A program made the translations under genes and the position numbers. The notes below the pieces were generated by a model. The model had not been told where the DNA came from. It did no database searches and saw only the letters and a program-made list of their open reading frames with translations. 64,000 nt of DNA. It comes from Phallusia mammillata (taxonomy: Eukaryota; Chordata; Ascidiacea; Phlebobranchia; Ascidiidae). Location of the stretch: NCBI GenBank assembly GCA_003260075.1, contig QLIY01000021.1:66839-130838 (forward strand). The letters are read 5' to 3'. Below, in pieces: positions 24,701-34,400 of this stretch (the first letter of the stretch is position 1; every line of letters begins with the position of its first letter).

Positions 24701-27700
24701 CCCCCAAATTTCTCCAGCGGTTTCCCAAAATTTGCCAGTAGCCTAATAAATAATTCGTTTAAGCAAATATGGCTATTTTTTGGTATTTAAATGAAACACT
24801 TGCGGTCTCTTAAAACTACTTAGCGGTCACCCAAACCAAACCTTAAAAAACCCTGTGTAGGACTATCTTGGAAATTAATTGTTTGCCACAAGTAGAAATC
24901 AAACACAATTTATTTAAACTCAGTGACCTAAATACAAACATTTAGATTTTTCTAGTCTGTGCCTTACCATATGAGAATGCTTGAGAGACAGGCTTGATTC
25001 GGTATGACGCCTTTAATGGTCCTGGTGAACTTTGATTTCCTAAAAATATTTTTCGCAGGAAATTCACTCTCTTTTCGGTCGTCCTTGTTTTAACTAAATA
25101 TAAGAATGTAATCGAACATTAGACACTTGGTGATCAAAATCATATTATAACATACCACAAACCCCGGAGAAAGAACCACTTTTATAACCACCTATAGCCA
25201 CAAGTGAAAACGTGCCACTATAAACATGAACTATTTATTTTCACTACATACAGATTCAGACGAGTTGAGGGAAATGCAAAGTTTTTCACGACGTCAAGCT
25301 ATGGTGAAATTACCACGAATTGCATGGTCAAGTGATGGGTCTAATGCTTTGTCACGTGGGGGATCAAGCTCGGTTAGAAACAATTTTGGCAGTCTGAGAA
25401 AAATGAAACTGCTACGTAAATATAAACTCAAGGTGAGTATTGTGCACTGTCTGCTGGTTAAAATTCATTTTGGCCCATCAAGTTTGCGTTAAAGCTCTCC
25501 AGTTTGCAGAAATCAGGCAATTTATGTGTATTTCCATAACCCCGCTGTATTATTTTGGACACAAAATGAAGTCTATGAGGCTCTAGACTCTAGAGCCTAG
25601 CTATCTCGTAACAATAAGTTGGTTAATTTCTATTACATGTAGACTTTGGTTGTGTTTGCCTAAACTTTGATTATACTTTAACTTAAAAAGATTAAGAAAA
25701 CTATTAGGTTAAATAGTGACTTACGGTAATGCTTTTTTGTTTTTTAACCATCTAACTTGTGCAGGAAAACTCAAGTCACGAAGGCAGCAACGAAAAATCT
25801 GAGTCTGAAAACTTCCAAGAAAACAAGAAGGGCAAGAAACCTGATCCAGCCGAAGCAAAATCTATGAAAGGTATGTTTATCGCGAACTAGTGTTTGTCAA
25901 ACCCGAGTCTGAGGTCTCAAAGTAATCCTCAAATTGTTTTATTTGTCCACGATCATTTCACAAATTAAAATAATATTTTGCACTGTGCTGTTTTTGTTAC
26001 TTCTTAATTCGTAACATTTTAAAGCAAAAAGAATTGCAAGTTCACTGATCGTAAAAAAAGAACATATAACTTGGCTTTAATGAATTTGCAGTTTGCAACA
26101 CTGCGTATAAGTTGATTATGTTCAATTATTCCCTTAATCCAGTGGTTCTCAAACTTTTTTTGTTGCGACGCCCCTGGAAAAGTTTTCCGGACTTGCGACG
26201 CACCAGCAAATAAAAGTTAATGAGGAAACTTAATTATCAAAGTTGTGTTTATTGATACAACAACAAAAAGCCACGAAACGGAACTAGGGGGGGGGGCTGG
26301 CGACGCACAGTTTGAGAACTACTGCCTATTTTTTAATTCTACTTTTTTGCAGCAACTTCCCCATTGTCATTGATTTTCGAAGAGCGTGATAAAACAGAAT
26401 CTTTTATCAGTCGATATCCGCATGAGAAGGTAAAACGTGGTTTAGAATGCAATAGCTATTAACAAGGGTGCTCAAAATTCAAATGCTTTTTTAATTCCTT
26501 AAATCAGTGGTTCTCAAACTTTTTTGACCGCGACCCAAATCTGGGCCGTATGAACATCTCACGACCCAAGCCTCAAACATCAAAAATGTATTAACGAGAC
26601 GGACTACAATTTCGAGGCCATCCTTAAACGCTAATTGTTACATCTCCCGTTAAGTTACCGGGATGCAAGATTAACTTCCTATTATTTCCCGTGCTATGAC
26701 GTTGCAATCGCCATGTGCGTAACAGTAAAATTGGAAGGCTATTGTCTGTATGTTGTAATGATTGGTTCATTTTACTGTACAACGTGGTCGAGTGATGTGA
26801 CTTTATTTTTGCCTTAAGTAAATTCGTTTGTGTTTACTTATTGCAGTAATAGTTCATTTGTGCAAAATTGAATCACCATAGCGCGACCCATTTTTTGACC
26901 ATGCGCGACCCATGTTTGGGTCGCGACCCATACTTTGAGAACCACTGNNNNNNNNNNNNNNNATTTTAAACCACCCCCCCCCCAACTGATTTTGTTTTAA
27001 CCCAGGTTTCTACTGTCAATTGGTGTCACTGTTGTACAAATAATCCCCCCCCCCGTTTGGGTCGCGACCCATACTTTGAGAACCACTGCCTTAAATGCTA
27101 GTTTACCAAAAAACAAATTTGTTAAACCAAAATAAATACAGTAGCCTATTATCAAAAATGTCTAAAAGAAATAGCCTACTATAACTTAGTTGAGTTTATT
27201 TTGCTCACTTTTTTGCTTATAGAACAGTAGGCTTATATGTTGCAGTCAAAGTTAAGAACTGACAACAATGGGTTAGTTAAATAGTGAACCAAAGATGCCA
27301 TTTGGATAAAATATCTATTCCTTGACCTGAAACGAACTGATTTTGTTTTAACCCAGGTTTCTACTGTCAATTGGTGTCACTGCATTGCAAACGTATCGAA
27401 TTTTAAAATATTGGCTATTTTTTCCTTTTAAGACGAGCGTTTTTACAATCAGTGGAATTCCTGGAATGGCCGAAAATGGAGGATTGTCGAATTTTGGTCG
27501 AAACGATTCAGGTACGATAACAAAATATTACTTATAAAATCAGATCACCCTTTATGGAAAAAAACTGCCGAAGTTAAAGTAATTTTTTTATCAAGACAAA
27601 ACATTTTACCAATGCTCTGCACAATTTTGGGTTAATAGTACAGATTGTAGATTAAAGAGATAGGTTACCTATGCAAATTGCATTTAAACCGTTTAATGTC

Positions 27701-27838
27701 GCGTTTTGCACCAACACAGAACAATTGACAAAGGTTACCGCACTCTCTGAAGACGTAAAGCCGGAACAAACAACAGAAAATGAAACGCAAAACCAAGATA
27801 ACCTGTCATTTTCGGACCAGCAAACGACAAAAATGTAG
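17765..27838 (+). CDS. Aminergic-type (catecholamine/phenolamine-like) G-protein-coupled receptor
   Basis: Twelve exons (17765-17905, 20268-20489, 20875-20978, 21911-22022, 22679-22822, 23322-23485, 23927-24102, 25254-25432, 25765-25870, 26353-26429, 27433-27511, 27720-27838) join in frame to 540 aa. All seven helices of a rhodopsin-class receptor are present: GNGII (TM1), D in SISDFALAI (TM2), D3.32 in VYLAID (TM3), S5.42 and S5.46 in SVSGSFYVP (TM5), CWFPFF (TM6), and W7.40 and Y7.43 before NPFIY (TM7). D3.32 plus the TM5 serines are the hallmark of receptors binding amines with ring hydroxyls (adrenergic, dopamine, octopamine). The TM3 motif is NRY, not DRY. The intron after exon 6 begins GC (23486), so it is GC-AG. 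A long Ser- and charge-rich tail (about 190 aa) is spread over five small exons. It is a plasma-membrane protein. The exact ligand is not deducible. Confidence 0.9.
18420..20284 (+). repeat. Overlapping triplicate of GPCR intron 1
   Basis: Three partly overlapping blocks are separated by G tracts (19268-19277, 19875-19885). The first block ends in the first bases of exon 2 (to 19267). The second begins at the 18420 sequence. The third restarts at the 18871/19749 sequence and continues into the complete exon 2. The copies differ by a few percent. Confidence 0.88.
21460..21784. mobile_element. hAT MITE interrupted by a 71-nt G tract
   Basis: It starts CAGGGGTGGGCAACC and ends in its complement, slightly altered. 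The 8-bp duplication is ACCTAGAG (21452-21459, 21785-21792). The middle is replaced by a pure G run at 21659-21729. It lies in GPCR intron 3. Confidence 0.85.
22950..23162. mobile_element. Decayed hAT-like MITE
   Basis: The ends resemble inverted gttcccaacctttt and ttgttgggaacc, and the interior matches the 'aattcctccc' type element at 56884-57192. No clear target duplication remains. It lies in GPCR intron 5. Confidence 0.5.
23540..23672. repeat. Short duplication around a G tract in GPCR intron 6
   Basis: About 46 bp (cattcggaaaaaaataaaca onward) occurs at 23541-23586 and about 23626-23671. A 10-G tract lies at 23587-23596. Confidence 0.8.
24318..24478. mobile_element. Short hAT-like MITE (AACCGGTT family)
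   Basis: The ends cactggtgagaatc and gaatcccaccactg are imperfect inverted repeats, with a perfect 8-bp duplication CCTACACG (24310-24317, 24479-24486). The interior carries 'ccggttct...agaaccgg'. Family members are at 37610-37790, 48182-48357, 49199-49384 and 63559-63725. Confidence 0.85.
24940..25075. mobile_element. tRNA-derived SINE fragment
   Basis: It matches the 3' part of the SINE family seen at 35800, 41322 and 52382 (gccttaccatatgagaatgc, then ggtatgacgcc). The tRNA-like head is missing. It lies in GPCR intron 7. Confidence 0.5.
26140..26324. mobile_element. hAT MITE with an internal G tract
   Basis: The ends are CAGTGGTTCTCAAACTTTTT and AGTTTGAGAACTACTG. Ten G at 26287-26296 interrupt the right half. 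The flanks (CCTTAATC / CCTATTTT) match only partly. A related element lacking its right end is at 55505-55660. Confidence 0.75.
26505..27088. mobile_element. hAT MITE with scrambled, duplicated right end
   Basis: The left end CAGTGGTTCTCAAAC has the target site CCTTAAAT (26497-26504). A right end occurs twice: at 26947, followed by 15 N, and at 27088, followed by CCTTAAAT (27089-27096), the true target duplication. Between them (26948-27054) lie N, a C tract, a stray copy of intron sequence found again at 27341-27383, and another C tract. Only the second right end fits the insertion. Confidence 0.85.
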
Positions 27839-28416
27839 CTGGTGCTGTTATGTTCCAGAAGCTGACATGTAAAGCGGGTGTAACTGTACATTTTAAATGC
27901 TCATGTCTCTACATCGGAACACAGCCGGCTAGCATAGTGGAGTGAATGGACCACCGAAGAAATTTAGGCTTACCTTGGACTTTGAAGATTGGTTTGTTGA
28001 CCAGCAAGGAACTTACCGTGAGAAACTCTTGGATAGATACGACATTTTTGCTGCTATCCAGAACGCCTAAATGCGCTTATAAGGATCTTTATTGTAATCG
28101 CAACAAAATATAGTTAGGAACCAAACAAAATTAGAAAAACATACAAGATCGGAATCAGTACTTCAACGCAACCGATAGCCGCCCATAGCACTTTATCGGA
28201 ACCACTCTGGGCTTGAACTGCTGGAAAAATGCAAACAAAATATTCCAAGTTAGACAACTGTTAGCAACCAGTGTAGCCACATGACTGTGCACAAATCACT
28301 TCACTAAACAAAAGGAGCCTTGGACAAGAAATTAGGAACAGTAGCCAAAAATGCTAAGCACCGATTCCAATTGCAAATGTGAGATTTACGGAAACAAATG
28401 AAACAAGAAACTGGAT
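27839..28416. other. Convergent intergenic region, aminergic GPCR / acyl-CoA oxidase
   Basis: This is the shared 3' space of two genes transcribed towards each other. A TTTATT at 28088-28093 (AATAAA on the minus strand) could be the oxidase poly(A) signal. Nothing else is seen. Confidence 0.5.
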
Positions 28417-31400
28417 TTAGAGCTTGGATTCAGGAACTGGTTCAACTTCTCCTTGGTTGTCGCCAACATTGTACTCAACCCAGTCCCTTGCTATGGGGGC
28501 TGACAACATGGCATCTGACAAATCAAATGCATCGCATAATTGGAGAGAATGTGGTGCAATTACACGACAGGATTCAGCAGTTGCTTCGTTGACCTGCGGA
28601 AAATTGAACACTTTAGAAATTTTAGTCAATACAAGTTGTTGTTTTTTGCTGGTTGCAAGATGCCTAGCGATACTATTACATTACTACAATCACACCCCCC
28701 CCCCTAGAAATTTTAGTCAATACAAGTTGTTGTTTTTTGCTGGTTGCAAGATACCTAGCGATAGTATTGCATTACTACAATCACCAAGTCGGAAATAGCT
28801 GCGCAACGTTGAAACATTATGGAGAGCAAAAAAACGCCAGGTTAAGATCGAACTTGACGCAGCTTCACTGGTGCTGGTATACGTCATGATTTTGTGATTT
28901 TGCGTTACGTTTTGCGAATTGTGTTTAACACTTTAGGTGGTGTACAATTGTCGCTGATTTTAAGTTAAGATTTTGTGTTGCCAAACATGCACTCTTGAAA
29001 GCTAATCTGTGCTTTTTGTGTGACAAACAGGGGTTTGGTCCGTCTGCATTAGGTTTATGTCAAACGGGCAAATCACTATTATACATGAACGTATGCCCTT
29101 GTATACTATTTTTTACGTTCAGTGCCAAGCAAAAGTGAAGGTCAACCCCCCCCCCCAGGGGTTTGGTCCGTCTGCATTAGGTTTATGTCAAACGGGCAAA
29201 TCAATATTATACATGAACGTATGCCCTTGTACACTTATTTTTACGTTCAGTGCCAAGCAAAAGCAAAGGTAAAATTTAGTGCCCCCCCCCCTCGTTTTAC
29301 TTGAAAGGAGATTTCAATAATAAGAAAATAATTACTACGAATATAAGTGATCATTGTTTAATTCAAAACTAGCCTATTTACACTATAAAAAGGGAAATAA
29401 TGACATTTTCCCCTAGATGTGTAAAAAATTGCAGTGATTTTTTACAAAGCAAAAGATGAAAAAAATCTGAATAATAAAAGAAGAAAAAAAACGGTTCAAA
29501 AAGGATGGTAATGCCACGAAGGCATTCAAACACAGATGAATTTATTTAAGGGTATGTTACTAAAAATATTGAAAATCACTGATCTATGGTTAAACCACGC
29601 ATAATTTCCTGAAACAAGGATTAACATGAGATACATGCTTACTAATTGAATATTCTTATAAATAGCATGTTATTGGTAAGCGTACCAATTTAGCTGTAGC
29701 AGGTGTCATCATTTCATTGGCTGCGAACCAACCCAAATCTCCCAATACAGCATCAAGGAGATAAAGTCTTCGCAATTCCTTCAAAATCGGTTTGAGAGAC
29801 GAATCGGTGTCAGGCGAATCAATAACAGCTTTTACCCTTTCGCTAATCAGCAATTCTCCATATGCATAAGCCGCTCCCTGGTAAAAACTGAATTATTAGG
29901 TCGCGGCTGTAAAGTATTGATTGGCGAGATCAATCGAATAGAAATGTACAAACCAGAGGGTTTTGTTTCAAACTTTAGTTAAACCGGATTCGGTTAATCC
30001 GGATCTTCGCCTAATTCCGACAAAACTCGAGGTACAAATGATTTGTAATGTGGTAAAGCTTTAACTAATCGACATCGGTTAATCTGGATCTTCGTCTAAT
30101 CCGGGGATATTTTTGTGGTCCAATCGGTGCGGATTAACCGAAGATTACTGTATGTGTACTATATCGTTTCACATAGAGGCTACCTTTTGATCGGATTACA
30201 ATGTATTCCACCACTTAAAACAAAAGAGTTTTAATTATGTACTAACAACGACCTACTTTAACCGTAGACAAAAATTTATTTGGCAATTTTTTTAATGGTT
30301 ATATTTTGTGGATTTTTTTTCTCCGCGCTTTGATTTATGTAACACTTTTCTCTACCGGTGCACAACTCTAACTACAGCGTGTTTTCTATTGTAGTGATTT
30401 GATTTCTAGTGTTTCCCAAACTACACTTTATTAATCACCTCAAAAGTCATTATGTATCAAATAATTGATTCTATAAAGAAAGTATTACCTGGACCAAATC
30501 GCTTTCCTTAAGCATCCAAGTTTCAAAAAGCCCCGCTTTACCAGCTTGCATAAGTTTGATCGCTAATTCTGAAAACAAGGTTGTCTCCCGAGCCTCCAAA
30601 AGAAAATGCAAGTAATCGTCATTGTTCAGATCTGTAAGTAAAAATCACATGACTTTTTTTCGGTTGTTACGTCATAAGGGTGTATGGGCTACTTCACCTT
30701 CTGGGACTGGAGTCAGCTGCTTTGGTTGGAACATTCCCAGTTTTTCTTTAGCCACTTTCTAAAAAACAATATGATTGGCATAAGTTTTTTAACACAAAGC
30801 TTCTATAAGTGACCAAATATCTCCAATGATTTGATTCAGCGTAATGAGCCGTAGGTTGATTGGAAACAAGAAAATATTTGGCCAAAAAACAAAATCTTTG
30901 AAAGAATCAGTATAAAACCACTTGGTCACTTTTGACTTTGAAACACTAGTGCTGTGTAGAGTAACCTGCTATTTTGACAAATATTACAAGTAGGTATAAA
31001 GGTCAAATATGGCAGAATAACAAGCTTCATATACCAGAACACACAAAAAATACAAACTTTCGCATTTCACCCAGATTGGACACAATTAAACAATTTGAAC
31101 AAGAGTACATTGCTCCCATTGCAACCTAATCATTAATTATTTGGTATTTTACCATTAATGTCAATTCTATAACCTTACAACTTGTCTCTTCAACGTTGAG
31201 TTTAACTATCATTTCGGTTGAGGATTTACGTAAAACATGAAAGTTTGACGAACCTGCATAAGAACACTGTTGTCACCTTCGGCAGTCATAGCGGCATGAG
31301 CTGATCCAATAAGCGCACCGAAACGGTTGCAACTTAGGTATCCCTGAAGAAACAATTTGTTTGAAATCATACCAAAATCAACAAAAGCAAAAAGCAGCTA

Positions 31401-34400
31401 ACGAAGTAAACTATACATTCAAATATTAGTCCAAAGGGTTTTAAGATAACGAACGCTTGTTGACCATATGGCACTGGTATGCACCAAACCAGCGTTTTGG
31501 CTTCAATTGGTTCGTGTTTTGGAACAGCTCAGTCTTTGTATTCAATCTGTACTTGTATTTTCGAGTTGGTGCAGTCGTTGTGACCGCATAATATCAAATT
31601 ATTTGTCACTGAATAATGGACGAAAGTAAGACAAACCAAAAAAAGACATGAAGTGTTTGAAAAACGACTCTCTGCCCCCACCTAGTGACTGTTCGGTTGT
31701 TTGTGGCGTGTTAAACGCAATGGCTGCAAGACTTTTCAATGTGTTATATTTCGCATATAATACAAGTCCAACGCAAAACCAGTAGAAACATGAAATTTTC
31801 ACGCTATTTGTTACAACCCTAAGCTTTTTGTTAACCAAAAACGTTTCTGAATACGATGATATCACAATTTTTGTAACTTTCGAAAATCTGGTTAAATGTC
31901 GACGAAACTTGTATGACAATATTACGCAACCTGTAAAAAAGCAAAACAACTGAAAATATCGTACCTGGCCTCCACAGCGCTCTCTAGTGATGTTTGACAC
32001 CTTTCCAACATGCCAACCAACAAGAGCCTTTATGACACAACAATAGATGACAACTTTCGCATGTTCAACAGGATCTGGGTTAGTGGCGTTTGTCTGTGCG
32101 GCCCACTGCTCTTTCACGTAATCTAGTGTCAGGTTCATGGCGTACGTCCTGGCCAGAAGAGGCAGCAGAGCGCGTTGCTGCAACTGGGAGAAAAAAAACA
32201 GTTGAGAAAAATTAGATTACATAGCCAAAACACTGTTACAATGGTGAAAATGTTGAAATTCAATCAGTGTCTTTACAGTTCTAACATTCAAAACCCCAAT
32301 CACAAAACTTAGGAAACCAATGCTACAATCAGTTTTTATGGCAAAAATGCGGTTTAGACGTATCACCATGTAATGTTAAATTTTATTATGTGCACAGTAT
32401 TGATTGATTGCACTACAGTTCATTTTGATTCAGTTTAGCTGCTCGAAAAAGTGCTTCTTTAACTTTTTTTACATGCAACCCTTTTTTGCACTGAAGAACT
32501 ATTAATACCACCGAGCAGGTGTGAAGGCATTAGGCAATATCTTGTTATTTACATCCCCCACTGATGACTGGACACAGATAACAGGCCAGTGTTTGCTTGT
32601 TTTTAACTGATTAGCCGTTTGGAAATGGCATTGGGCCACTGCTTAACACTTGAAAGCATTGTCAGAAACATCAAGTTGCTTATGAAAAGCAGTAATAATA
32701 TACCTGATAAGAAAGAATTGCGGTGTCAGATTTTCCTTTAGCACCAACAGTTAATCTTGTGGCAGCATATCGAAGGGCAATGGTTAGTGCAGCTTTGCAG
32801 CCGCCCATAGACATGGAAGCAATGCAGATTCGACCAGACAGCAACTGGTCGGCCACAACTAAAAACCTGGCACGGTTACTTTTGATTGAAGTACTGAATT
32901 GTCCATCCTCAGTGACATCAGAGTATCTGAAAATAGAGAGGTCAGTGATTTGGGAGATAATATGCTATCTTTAATTGTTCAAATGTAATCAACATGATTA
33001 TTGAACAGCTGGCTGCACTATTACATTAAAAAGTTGATAACAGACATATTAATCTGCTCAGCAGCAAGAAAAATTAAAGGCACTCGCTGTCTCGGTTCCA
33101 AAAGAGTTTAGCAAGCACAGTTGATTCAATTCAACATTTGTGAAGAATGCAACCTTTGTTTAATGGTTGCATAAGCCTGTTGTGAGAACCCAATTGCATA
33201 AACCTGTTGTAAGAACCCTATTTATTTTTTTACATTAAAAACTTACCTTGGAACACTATATACGGATCTATTCATAAGTTTAATAGTGAAAATAACGGCC
33301 CAAATAGACGTGCAATTGATGTAGTCTTCATTTCACTGATGATGGCATGAGCATTTGCCGAAACGTTTGAACAATAAAGCATGTCGTTTTTTACGTCTAT
33401 TTGGGCCGTTATTTTCATACAATAAAGCATGTCGCTTTTTACGTCTATTTGGGCCGTTATTTTCACTAAAAAACTTACCTGTTCAGAAGATTTTCTCTTG
33501 GGACACGAACATTGTCAAACAGCAATTTTGCATTGTCCACACCATTCAGGCCAATCTTATGCCCCATGTCTTCCACACGCACACCTGGCATTACTTTCAT
33601 GTCCTCATCACGAATGCGAACAAGGATAGCATGGATTCCTTTTTGTTCGCCCTCAAATTCAAGCTACATCCACAAAAATTTTAATGTCAACTGATTAGAT
33701 TTAGTTACACTTTGGAAAAAGGGCAGATTTGCCCAAAACACAGCCATTGTAAAGAATATGTTATTTGCCAAAAGTTACCTACTTTAAAAGTTACTGTTCT
33801 AAATGACCATGTGATATGAGATATAAATGTCAATGTCATAAATATATGTTGTTTAATATAAAAATTGAAACCAGATGCTGTAACACTGGCAATAGAAGTG
33901 TAATTCACATTCAAATGGCACAACTTTTAAATTGCTTACTGTGTTGGCTAGAATTGAACATAGCTAATATGTTCAGTACACAATAAAAGCAGACTTTGGA
34001 CTGGGTATCACTTTACAAATACATCCCTTCCTAACAGTGCAGCCAATCACAATAGCTGATTAGCCAGGTATAAGCCTTTGCCATACAAAGCTTGTGTAAA
34101 ACATTGCTTACTTGAGCAAAAACTATGATGTGTTTTGCATGAATTGCTCCGTTGGTGATCCAGTATTTTTGAGCAAGTGTAGTTGGTGTGTTAATAATGA
34201 ATTCTTGGGTCGCCTACACAGAAACAAAGTTTTAAAAATTGCTGTTAAAGTTCATTTTGACAGCAACCTGAATTGCCATAATTCTTTTAGTTATCTACAT
34301 GCAAAATCAAACATTTTAAACATAACTGTATTTAACAATAATTTTATTCATATAAAAGTCATACATAGCATTTTATGTTGAAAAAAAGAGTTTAATTTTT

